A stretch of DNA of 17,439 nucleotides, taken from NCBI GenBank assembly GCA_964423705.1, contig CAYRGA010000029.1, positions 1-17,439 of the forward strand, read 5' to 3'. Made by a program: the position numbers and the translations under genes. The DNA comes from CAKSIN01 sp964423705 (GTDB lineage: Bacteria > Bacillota > Clostridia > UMGS1810). Shown in pieces: positions 1 to 7,373 of the stretch (the stretch's first letter is position 1; every line of letters begins with the position of its first letter). The notes under the pieces were generated by a model. That model saw only the letters and a program-made list of their open reading frames with translations. It was not told where the DNA came from and did not search any database.

Positions 1-383
1 TCTTGTAATCCTCTGTTTTTTAAACCGTTCATAACCGAAAGCCAAAACTTTGCATCTTTCATATTCTCGTTGATTTCATCAATATTATATTCGCCCGAAT
101 AACCTTGCATCTCAGCCCACTTTTTTAAGTTTTTATCTCCCGAAGCGTATTGCTCGAGAAATTCGTAATATCCGTATATTCCTCCGCAATCGTCCGGAGG
201 CGAAGCTTGTTTGAATTTTGCGACAATCGGGCAACTTCCCGTATAATCGTCGATTATGCTTACAATTTCAATCGTATGCTCCCACTAATCACCGAAATCA
301 TACACATAATTAAGTTTTTCCGTATTTCCGATTAGCGTTTTATTTTCGGCTATACATTTTTTACATATTGCTTGCCTTATATC
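1..383 (-). pseudogene. Remnant of a pRiA4b ORF-3-like gene, interrupted and lacking its N-terminus
   Basis: Reading the minus strand from 383 down to 1 gives one continuous frame that matches the pRiA4b ORF-3 family. It has the hallmark YVYDFGD-x-WEH stretch, then a PPDDCGG-x-YGYYEFL motif, then an acidic helical tail (YNIDEINENM). The family is widespread in bacteria and plasmids and its function is poorly known. The residue between YDFGD and WEH is a TAG stop (285-287 on the plus strand), exactly inside the most conserved block. A TAA (384-386) closes the frame upstream, and no start codon lies between it and the motif, so the usual N-terminal part is missing. I therefore call it a decaying pseudogene. 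The C-terminal end lies outside the window. It points away from the operon and seems unrelated to it. Confidence 0.75.
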
Positions 384-386
384 TTA

Positions 387-573
387 CCATATCATTTATA
401 AAAATTCAACATGAATTTTCGAAAACACTTGCTATTTTTGAAAAATTTAAAAGGAGTTATCTGCAAATAAACATCCAATGTTTTACTGTATTGCTGGGTT
501 TCAAATGTAAATCGCAAAAATACATGTCTATATTTTTGTTTTGAAAAGTGTAATTTTTGTTGTGTTTTGTTTA
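387..573. other. AT-rich intergenic region with a 24-bp palindrome
   Basis: I see no convincing gene in this stretch. It separates the minus-strand remnant from the plus-strand operon. It holds a perfect 8-bp inverted repeat, CAAAAATA at 515-522 and TATTTTTG at 531-538, with an 8-nt spacer; this lies about 36 bp upstream of the proposed -35 box. An AAGGAG at about 451-456 precedes an ATG at 479 that opens only a 10-codon frame, which I do not regard as a gene. The palindrome could be a regulator site or a weak hairpin. Confidence 0.45.
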
Positions 574-588
574 TTGTTAAAAAAACAC
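562..588. promoter_or_regulatory. Imperfect palindrome covering the -35 box, candidate operator
   Basis: GTGTTTT at 562-568 and AAAACAC at 582-588 form a perfect 7-bp inverted repeat around a 13-bp centre. Further symmetric matches inside the arms bring it to about 10 of 13 positions. The -35 hexamer (574-579) sits in the middle, so a protein bound here would be expected to block RNA polymerase. A sugar-responsive LacI- or GntR-type repressor is one possibility, but no regulator gene is present in the window and the site matches no consensus I can name. Confidence 0.35.
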
Positions 589-602
589 TGTAGCTATATA
601 AT
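574..602 (+). promoter_or_regulatory. Sigma-A-type promoter of the importer/hydrolase operon
   Basis: TTGTTA at 574-579 and TATAAT at 597-602 are separated by exactly 17 bp, close to the consensus for the housekeeping sigma factor. A second TATAAT overlaps at 602-607 but with 22-bp spacing. Transcription would start near 609, leaving an untranslated leader of about 125 nt before the lipoprotein ATG. No comparable promoter was noticed further downstream, so this is the best candidate for driving the whole gene run. Confidence 0.65.
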
Positions 603-642
603 ATAATTGTTAAACGAATTTACAGAACAGTTGTTTTAAAGC

Positions 643-738
643 ATGGAAAACAGTTCTTGGAGAGGAACTTTAAAAACTACTACTTTCTTTCAAAAGGAGA
701 GTATGACCGTAAATGCGGTTATACAACAAAAGCTATGA
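643..738 (+). CDS. Short leader reading frame overlapping the lipoprotein start (possible leader peptide)
   Basis: An ATG at 643 opens a 31-codon frame, and an internal in-frame ATG at 703 would give only 11 residues (MTVNAVIQQKL). The internal ATG has a strong Shine-Dalgarno sequence, AAGGAG at 694-699, although the 3-nt gap is short. The frame ends in a TGA at 736-738 that overlaps the ATG of the lipoprotein (735-737) as ATGA. The lipoprotein ATG has no good ribosome site of its own, so translation of this leader followed by re-initiation is plausible. The peptide matches no family I know. The alternative is that the lipoprotein simply starts at the in-frame TTG at 657. Confidence 0.3.
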   Translation: MENSSWRGTLKTTTFFQKESMTVNAVIQQKL

Positions 739-2123
739 AAAGATTTATTAGTTTAATGGTTGCAGCGGTGTGCACGGTTTCGCTTTTTTCGGGATGCGGC
801 TCGACTGCTGACAAAAAGGACGAAAAGAAGGAAAAAGTCACGATTTCTGTTTCGGGATGGCCGTCAAAGCCCGGACCGGAGCTTGAAAAAATGGAGAAAA
901 TACTTGCGGATTTTAATAAGAAATACGGCGATGAGATTGAGGTTGTTCCGGACACTTATGTGTTTGAAGTGGGAACATTTCTTCCGAAGGCGGCAAGCGG
1001 ACAGCTTCCGACCCTGTACAGAGCATCCTTTACCGAAGCCAAGAGAATATCAGAATCCGGATATGCTGCCGATATTACTAAGGAAATGAAAAAATATGGC
1101 TATTCCGATAAAATCAATGAGCAGATTAAGGATATTGTGGTAAGGGACGGCAAAAACTACTTTATACCGTCGGACACCTATGCAATGGGACTTATGGCAA
1201 ATCTTAATGTTTTAAAGGAAGCCGGTCTTGTTGACAAGGACGGACAGCCGATTTTCCCCGAAACCTTTGAACAGCTGAGCGAATATGCACAGCAGATTAC
1301 GAAGAAAACCGGAAAAGCCGGATTTATTATGCCGACCTCGGGTAGAAACGGCGGATGGCATTTCAGCATTATCGCATGGAATAACGGCGTTAATTTCATG
1401 AAAAATGTCGATGGAAAATGGAAGGCAACTTTTGACACAAAAGCATGTGTTGACACGCTTCAGTGGATAAAGGATTTGAAATGGAAATACGGTACATTAA
1501 ATTCCAATAATCTTATAGACCAAAGTGAAGCGCAAAAGCTGTACGCTACAGATCAGGGCGGATATTATCTCGGAAGTAAGCCTGCAAATACTTTGTTTGA
1601 GCAGTATGATATGAGTAAAGATGCGATTGCTATGGGACGTATGCCTGCCGGAACGAAAACACACACCTCACTTATAGGCGGCGTAATTTATGCGATTTCC
1701 GATAAGGCTACGGATGCGCAGAAGGATGCATGCTTTAAATGGCTTGAATACATCGGAGTGACACCCTTTGCGACCGAAGTTTCAAAATCGGCAGATGAAG
1801 CCTCCTACAAGGCAATGAATGAAACAGGTAAACTGGTTGGATTAAAGCCGGTTTCTCCGTGGAATGATGACGCCGAAGCTGTTAAAGAACGTGATAAAAT
1901 TATTGACAAATACGTAAATGTAGATAAAAAACAGATATCTCAATATGCGAATTTCGACGGTATCAAGTTAAGAACCGAGGAGCCGGTTTGCTGCCAAGAC
2001 TTGTACGGCATACTGGACAGCTGTATTCAGGAAGTTCTCACGGATAAAAATGCTGATTGTGAGAAAATTATCAAAAAAGCGGCAAAGGATTTTCAGGCAA
2101 ACTTCCTCGATAACGCGCAGTGA
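735..2123 (+). CDS. Sugar ABC transporter substrate-binding lipoprotein (family 1, CUT1 type)
   Basis: This 462-residue protein captures sugars outside the membrane and hands them to the two permeases encoded next. I chose the ATG at 735 because it begins a textbook lipoprotein signal: MKR, a hydrophobic core and the lipobox LFSGC, with the lipidated cysteine at residue 21. An upstream in-frame TTG at 657 would put 26 unlikely residues before this signal. After a Lys/Asp/Glu-rich linker (about 24-36) comes the usual solute-binding fold, opening with ITISVSGW-like and KILADFNKKYGDEIEV segments. Length and layout fit family 1 extracellular solute-binding proteins, which commonly bind oligosaccharides. 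Ligand specificity cannot be read off. The first permease begins 44 nt downstream, behind AGGAAGTGA (about 2151-2159). Confidence 0.9.
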   Translation: MKRFISLMVAAVCTVSLFSGCGSTADKKDEKKEKVTISVSGWPSKPGPELEKMEKILADFNKKYGDEIEVVPDTYVFEVGTFLPKAASGQLPTLYRASFTEAKRISESGYAADITKEMKKYGYSDKINEQIKDIVVRDGKNYFIPSDTYAMGLMANLNVLKEAGLVDKDGQPIFPETFEQLSEYAQQITKKTGKAGFIMPTSGRNGGWHFSIIAWNNGVNFMKNVDGKWKATFDTKACVDTLQWIKDLKWKYGTLNSNNLIDQSEAQKLYATDQGGYYLGSKPANTLFEQYDMSKDAIAMGRMPAGTKTHTSLIGGVIYAISDKATDAQKDACFKWLEYIGVTPFATEVSKSADEASYKAMNETGKLVGLKPVSPWNDDAEAVKERDKIIDKYVNVDKKQISQYANFDGIKLRTEEPVCCQDLYGILDSCIQEVLTDKNADCEKIIKKAAKDFQANFLDNAQ

Positions 2124-2167
2124 TTTGGCATAAAATAAATTTTACATACAGGAAGTGAATTTTACGG

Positions 2168-3091
2168 ATGAATATTCAAGAGGCTGATTTGTCAAAAACA
2201 TCAAAATTAAAACGCAATGCGTTTATAAAAAGAGAAGTTGCGGCATGGGCACTGTTTGCACCGTTTTTGTTTTTGGTCTTTGCTTTTGTTTGGTATCCGC
2301 AAGTGAAAGCTATAGTTTTATCGCTGTTTAAAATGCAGGGATATACACCGATTGAATTTAATGGTTTTCAGAATTATGTGCAGGTGTTCCACGATACTCT
2401 GTTTCCGAAAATACTCGGAAATACATTCAAGTATGTTTTTTGGTCGATGATTATCGGCTATATACCGCCCATTGTTATTGCAATAATGTTAAATGAGATT
2501 GTACATTTTCAGAACGGTCTTAAAACGTGTATATATTTTCCGGTAATTCTTCCGGCGGTGGCGGCATATCTTATGTGGTATTTGATGTATTTCCCGGATG
2601 AGGGCGGTCTTTTGAATATGATTCTGTCGTATTTTAAAATTTCGCCTCAGCAGTGGCTTCAGGATAAAAATCTTGCGATACCGCTTATGGTTGTTGCCGC
2701 ATCGTGGAAAGGCATGCCTGCTACTATGATTTTATACCTTGCCGCACTTCAGGGCGTGAACCGTGAATTGTATGAGGCGGCGACACTTGACGGAGCCGGA
2801 CCGGCAAAAAGGCTTTTTAATGTCACATTTCCGCAGATTATCGGAGTAATGCTGCTTATGCTTATAAAACAGATAATATCCGTATTTCAGGTTTTGGAGC
2901 AGCCCATGACAATGACCGGCGGCGGTCCGAGCAATTCGACCCTGACGATGGCATACTGGGCATATAAAGAGGGATTTGAAAACTTCAGAGTCGGCTCATC
3001 GATGGCGATAGGTAACATTCTCTTTTTAATTATTCTTGTATTTACATTGTTCTATTTCTATTTGAGCAAGAAAACGGAAGATTGGGTATAG
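2168..3091 (+). CDS. Sugar ABC transporter permease, MalF/UgpA-like
   Basis: A 307-residue integral membrane protein forming one half of the sugar translocation pore. Several hydrophobic segments are evident: about 26-48 (first membrane span, after a basic N-terminus), 88-110, 120-145, 170-195, 225-245 and 275-300. The cytoplasmic EAA loop that docks on the ATPase is clear: EAATLDGAG starting at Glu203, followed by FPQI. The segment GGGPSNSTLTMAYWAY before the last span is typical of the MalF/UgpA branch. Its stop codon is 11 nt from the start of the partner permease, so the two are co-transcribed and probably form a heterodimer. No ATP-binding subunit is encoded nearby. Confidence 0.93.
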   Translation: MNIQEADLSKTSKLKRNAFIKREVAAWALFAPFLFLVFAFVWYPQVKAIVLSLFKMQGYTPIEFNGFQNYVQVFHDTLFPKILGNTFKYVFWSMIIGYIPPIVIAIMLNEIVHFQNGLKTCIYFPVILPAVAAYLMWYLMYFPDEGGLLNMILSYFKISPQQWLQDKNLAIPLMVVAASWKGMPATMILYLAALQGVNRELYEAATLDGAGPAKRLFNVTFPQIIGVMLLMLIKQIISVFQVLEQPMTMTGGGPSNSTLTMAYWAYKEGFENFRVGSSMAIGNILFLIILVFTLFYFYLSKKTEDWV

Positions 3092-3102
3092 GGAGGTTAC
3101 TT

Positions 3103-3990
3103 ATGAAGACGTATAAGAATAAGCAGAACGGTTTGCTTCTTGCCTCTGAGCTTAACAGCCTTAAATACAAAATTTTGTATTGGACGATGTTCACCATTTT
3201 GCTGCTGACAGCTTTAGCCGGAATACTTCCGTCATTGTGGATACTTCTTTCGGGCTTTAAGGATGTAAAAGAGATGTATCAGGTTCCGCCGAATTTGCTT
3301 CCGAAGGAAATCAGACTCGGCAAGCTTGTCGAGGTTTGGAATTACCTTGACTTTACGCAGTCGTACATAGCTACTTTCGTTTTGTCCTTGGGAAATCTGG
3401 CTTTTGCCATAATTTTCCCGGCACTTGGCGGATATGTACTTTCAAGGTTAAGACCTAAGGGCAGTAAGCTTGTGCGAACAATACTGTTCTGGACGATGAT
3501 GATGCCGACCCAGATGAGAATGGTGCCGATATTCATGTCCATTGTGGATGTTCCGTTTTTACATATAAATATGACAAATTCTTATCTGCCGATATGGTTT
3601 ATGTATGGAGCCAATATATTTGACTGCTTGATGTTTAAGAGCTTTTTCGATTCGATATCGATTTCATATCTTGAAGCAGCCAGAATAGACGGATGTACCG
3701 ATAATAAAATTTTTGCAAAAATAATACTACCGCTTTCTAAGCCTATCATAGCGGTTGTTACCATAAGAACATTTATTGATTCCTGGGGAACATATATGTG
3801 GCCTTTGCTTCTATTGTCGGATGATAAGCTCGCTCCGATGGGATTAAAGCTCTATAAACTGAAATCAGGGTACAGAATAGACGAATATATGTTGGGCTTG
3901 ATATTCGGCATAATTCCCGCTTTTGTTATGTATTTGTGCTTTCATAAGCAAATGCTTCAGGGCATGAATATAGGAGGAGTAAAGGGTTAA
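3103..3990 (+). CDS. Sugar ABC transporter permease, MalG/UgpE-like
   Basis: A 295-residue membrane protein, the second half of the sugar pore. The ATG at 3103 is preferred over an in-frame TTG at 3082, because GGGAGG (3091-3096) sits 6 nt before it and the TTG lies inside the upstream permease gene. Hydrophobic spans appear near residues 27-50, 88-110, 125-145, 155-180, 208-228 and 260-280. The EAA loop is EAARIDGCTDNKIF starting at Glu191, followed by ILPLSKP, the MalG-type signature. The C-terminus is short and hydrophilic. The hydrolase gene follows after only 9 nt, which links uptake with extracellular glycan cleavage. Confidence 0.93.
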   Translation: MKTYKNKQNGLLLASELNSLKYKILYWTMFTILLLTALAGILPSLWILLSGFKDVKEMYQVPPNLLPKEIRLGKLVEVWNYLDFTQSYIATFVLSLGNLAFAIIFPALGGYVLSRLRPKGSKLVRTILFWTMMMPTQMRMVPIFMSIVDVPFLHINMTNSYLPIWFMYGANIFDCLMFKSFFDSISISYLEAARIDGCTDNKIFAKIILPLSKPIIAVVTIRTFIDSWGTYMWPLLLLSDDKLAPMGLKLYKLKSGYRIDEYMLGLIFGIIPAFVMYLCFHKQMLQGMNIGGVKG

Positions 3991-3999
3991 GGTGATGTG

Positions 4000-6900
4000 A
4001 TGAAATTTAAGAGAATAGAATTATTGCTCTTATGCTTTTGCGTTATAGTTAATGTGATATCTTTTCCTGCGGTTTATGCCGAGAAAGTCATGACGGATGA
4101 AAATGTCGCACTGGTTAAGCTTGGCGGTAAGACTGTTTCGGACAAGGTGTCCGGAGTTCAGATGGGTACCGATAAAAATACAATCAGAACCGTAACCAAG
4201 GGGAATCGCGAAGGCTGGCAGCTGATGTCTGCAAATACAAGCTCGGCATATCTGAATATTAATCTTTCGGATTCGTTTGCCGAAAAGGTAACCGACGGTA
4301 CACAGTTTACCATAGAGGTTGATTACTATGACATGGATAACGGAGTGTTCAATGTAAATTACGACGCCTTGGACAATGTCATAAAGGAAACCGACATTCA
4401 ATATGTCGGTTCAGACCAAAAGTGGAAAACCGCAAGCTTTACCATTTCGGATGCGTATTTCGGAAACGGGCTGGATGGATTTGACTTGAGGGTTTGCGTG
4501 CGTTCTCAAAAAATAAACCGCTCGATGGGAAATGTCATTATTTCCGAGGTCAGAATCATCAAAAAAGCCGTAAAAAATGCGGTATTGGTTAAAAGCATCG
4601 AATCATCGGAGCTTGGAAATATATTTGGAAATGGTGAACAAAAGCATTTTGATATTACATTGGAAAACATGACGGATGAAATCAAAAATATTGATGCGGT
4701 TTACACAGCATTCGATAAAAATCAAAATGCCTGCTGGACTAATAATGAAAAGCTTGAGTTAAAGCCGAAGGAAAAAAAGGTGCTTGATATTGATGCGGAT
4801 GTTAAACGCTATGGTTTGTATGACCTTACGGTGACGGTAACGGACGGAGATTTTACTTTTTCAAAAAGTGTTCCGTTTTCGTATGTAAATACAGATGAAA
4901 CCGGCAGAAAGAACGATAAATTCGGATATAATACACATTTTGGCAGAGTGGGGTATGAAACCTATGACGGATTTGAGGTTTTGGGGAAATCAAATGCGGG
5001 ATTCGTCAGAAAATCCTTCTATTGGTCTGATGTGGAAAGAAGTAAGGGAAATTTGGATTTGTATCAGACCTACGGCGATTTCGTAGATGCTGCTTCAAAG
5101 GGTAATTTTAATGTTCAGTGTATTTTGGCATATGGAAATACACAGTATGGTATGAGCCATGCGCAGACATACCCTACCACAGATGAACAGATGGATGCAT
5201 TTGTTAGGTATTGTGAGTACATTACAAATGAGATTATTAAAAACGGCGTTGATGTTCAGTCATATGAAATATGGAATGAGCCAAATCTTAAATCCTTTAA
5301 CCAGACTCAAGAACCTGCCACATCCTACGCAAAGCTTGTGTCGAAGGTTGAAAATGCCGTTCATAAGATACTTCCGCAGGCGGAGCTCGGTATGCTTGCT
5401 CTTGCGAATATTCATGCCGAAAGTACAAAAAGCTGGGCGAAACAGGTGCTTGATTCCGGCTTAGTGGATAAGGGCGCTTCGTTGACATTGCACAATTATA
5501 ATTACGGAAGCTATCCCGAGGATGTAATCGTCGAAAGAATGCAGCCGTACAAGGATATGTTTAAGGAAAAATACGGTAAGGTTCCCACCACACACCTTAC
5601 CGAGTGGGGATATTCGTCATACAGCGGAATTGCGGAAAGTGAATACATTCAGGGTATTTATGATGTGCGGCAGTATTTGTATATGATAGGAAACGATATA
5701 TGCGATACCTGTACCTATTATGATTTTGCGAATGACGGTGCAATTAAAACCTACTTGGAGCATATGCATGGTGCCATAGCTTCACAGGATTCGAGAGTGA
5801 CGGAAACGCCGTATGCCGCTAAGGAGTCGTTTGTCGGATTTACAAATATGAATAAGCTTTTGTGTAATGCGGAATGTGTGAAAATCGTTTCGGCTCAGCC
5901 CGGCCTTTATGCATACATGTATCAAAGGGAGGACGACAAAAAGAACATTGCGGCGTTTTGGACGAGAAGCGAACCGAAATTGATTACGTTAAAGCTTGAT
6001 TGCAATAAAATTAAGCTGTATGATTGGTTCGGAAATTCGCGGGAACTGGTATCTGACGATGGTAGTTTTGTTTTTACGGCAAATGAGGAACCATATTATA
6101 TTGAAGGAGATTTCACCGATTGCAGTCTTGAAGATAATTTGACAGAACTTTCAACGCTGTCAATTGTGATGTCACAGGGCGATTCGTTAATGTTAAAGGC
6201 AAAAAATCATTCGGATGAATACGTGACATCAATAGAAGAAGTCACAGACGGCATCGAGGTCGTCGAAGCTTCAAACGGCGTGTATACCGTTTCTTCAAAA
6301 GCAAATATCGGCAAAAAAGATAATGTTTATATTTCGTTAAAAAGGGATGGTTTGGAATGTGGATATTTAAAAATAGATGTTGATACCACAGAACCGATTA
6401 ATGCCAACTTGTTTGCCGGTGTTACGGGAGCTGAAACCATAAATTGCTGGAGAGGGCATTTGATTCTTAAAAATAATTATGCAAGTACACCCATAAGCGG
6501 AAAGGTTACTGTTATTTCGCCGGAAAGCATAGCACGAAATATGCCTCCGGTAGAGTTTGATTCCATACCCGGGGGGTGCACGGCGGAAATCGTGTTTGAT
6601 TTGCCGCAAATTAGCAGGATGGGAATGCAGGAAGTGAAATACCGAATCGATACCGACAACGGAATAAGCAGAACATATGAACAAAAAACGACCTTCACGG
6701 CGGCTGTTTTGACTGATAGTCCGCCCGTAATCGACGGCGTAATCAATAAAAACGAATGGAATCGGAAGGCGGCTTTCACAGCGGATGATTCATCACAGGT
6801 ATACATGAGTGCCGGCAGAGTATGGAACGGCAAAAATGATTTAAGCTCGGAAACCAATATAATGTTTGACAAGGACAATCTTTACATGTGTGTTAATGTT

Positions 6901-7341
6901 CTTGATGATAAATTTTACGGTGATGCGGTCGACGAAAACATATGGCAGAATGACAGCGTGCAGTTCGGTGTGACATTTGAAAACAAGGTCACGGATGTAA
7001 TGATAGGCGGTACATTTACGGAGCTGGCAATTTCCAAAACCCCGAACGGCGATATAGTGTGGCGAAGTATGGCGGAAAACAATGAGCTTCCTGTCGGAAA
7101 AGTTGAAAATGCCGAAATAGCTGTAAAGCGCAACGGAAACTGTACCTGTTATGAGCTTAAACTTCCCTGGACAGAAATAAAGCTTGGCGGTGTTGATGTA
7201 TCGTCAATCGATAAGATAGGTTTTTCCATGCTTGTCAACGACAATGATGGTAGCGGAAGAAAGGGCTGGATAGAATACGGAAGCGGTATAGGAAAAGCGA
7301 AGGATACCAGCTTATTTACATTTTTAGATATTGCAAAATAG
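4000..7341 (+). CDS. Large secreted clan GH-A glycoside hydrolase with CBM9-like C-terminal domain
   Basis: A 1113-residue exported enzyme predicted to cleave glycosidic bonds outside the cell. The ATG at 4000 (a GTG at 3997 is adjacent) follows a TAAGGTGAT-like ribosome site. Residues 1-27 are a Sec signal ending in VYA. Domains in order: a beta-rich carbohydrate-binding-like module (about 30-190); an Ig-like domain (195-303); a TIM barrel (about 305-620); a C-terminal beta domain (625-705); two further beta modules (710-800, 800-900); and a CBM9/DOMON-like domain (about 904-1113) opening with PPVIDGVINKNEW. The proposed acid/base is Glu427 in EIWNEPN and the nucleophile is Glu535 in HLTEWG, the standard clan GH-A pair. 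The barrel looks GH39- or GH5-like, but the exact family and substrate remain open. There is no SLH domain, so attachment to the cell is unexplained. The later hydrolase at 13035 is a relative. Confidence 0.85.
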   Translation: MKFKRIELLLLCFCVIVNVISFPAVYAEKVMTDENVALVKLGGKTVSDKVSGVQMGTDKNTIRTVTKGNREGWQLMSANTSSAYLNINLSDSFAEKVTDGTQFTIEVDYYDMDNGVFNVNYDALDNVIKETDIQYVGSDQKWKTASFTISDAYFGNGLDGFDLRVCVRSQKINRSMGNVIISEVRIIKKAVKNAVLVKSIESSELGNIFGNGEQKHFDITLENMTDEIKNIDAVYTAFDKNQNACWTNNEKLELKPKEKKVLDIDADVKRYGLYDLTVTVTDGDFTFSKSVPFSYVNTDETGRKNDKFGYNTHFGRVGYETYDGFEVLGKSNAGFVRKSFYWSDVERSKGNLDLYQTYGDFVDAASKGNFNVQCILAYGNTQYGMSHAQTYPTTDEQMDAFVRYCEYITNEIIKNGVDVQSYEIWNEPNLKSFNQTQEPATSYAKLVSKVENAVHKILPQAELGMLALANIHAESTKSWAKQVLDSGLVDKGASLTLHNYNYGSYPEDVIVERMQPYKDMFKEKYGKVPTTHLTEWGYSSYSGIAESEYIQGIYDVRQYLYMIGNDICDTCTYYDFANDGAIKTYLEHMHGAIASQDSRVTETPYAAKESFVGFTNMNKLLCNAECVKIVSAQPGLYAYMYQREDDKKNIAAFWTRSEPKLITLKLDCNKIKLYDWFGNSRELVSDDGSFVFTANEEPYYIEGDFTDCSLEDNLTELSTLSIVMSQGDSLMLKAKNHSDEYVTSIEEVTDGIEVVEASNGVYTVSSKANIGKKDNVYISLKRDGLECGYLKIDVDTTEPINANLFAGVTGAETINCWRGHLILKNNYASTPISGKVTVISPESIARNMPPVEFDSIPGGCTAEIVFDLPQISRMGMQEVKYRIDTDNGISRTYEQKTTFTAAVLTDSPPVIDGVINKNEWNRKAAFTADDSSQVYMSAGRVWNGKNDLSSETNIMFDKDNLYMCVNVLDDKFYGDAVDENIWQNDSVQFGVTFENKVTDVMIGGTFTELAISKTPNGDIVWRSMAENNELPVGKVENAEIAVKRNGNCTCYELKLPWTEIKLGGVDVSSIDKIGFSMLVNDNDGSGRKGWIEYGSGIGKAKDTSLFTFLDIAK

Positions 7342-7373
7342 ACTGTTTTTAAAAATTACAAGGAGTAATGGTT

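Noticed and set aside
150..335. A 61-codon plus-strand open frame upstream of the operon
   Set aside because: It lies opposite the recognisable pRiA4b ORF-3 frame, has no clear ribosome site or family signature, and is explained as a shadow.
479..511. Small frame of ten codons starting at an ATG after AAGGAG
   Set aside because: The gap to the ribosome site is too long (over 20 nt), the peptide is unremarkable, and the region lies upstream of the best promoter.
506..525. A catabolite-repression (cre) box around TGTAAATCGCAAAAATACA
   Set aside because: It needs an extra base between the TGTAA and CG halves compared with the cre consensus, so the spacing is wrong.
657..734. TTG at 657 as the start of the binding lipoprotein
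   Set aside because: It would place 26 polar residues in front of a complete lipoprotein signal with a lipobox, and has only a weak ribosome site; the ATG at 735 gives a standard signal peptide.
3082..3102. TTG at 3082 as the start of the second permease
   Set aside because: It lies inside the upstream gene and upstream of GGGAGG (3091-3096), which is correctly placed for the ATG at 3103.
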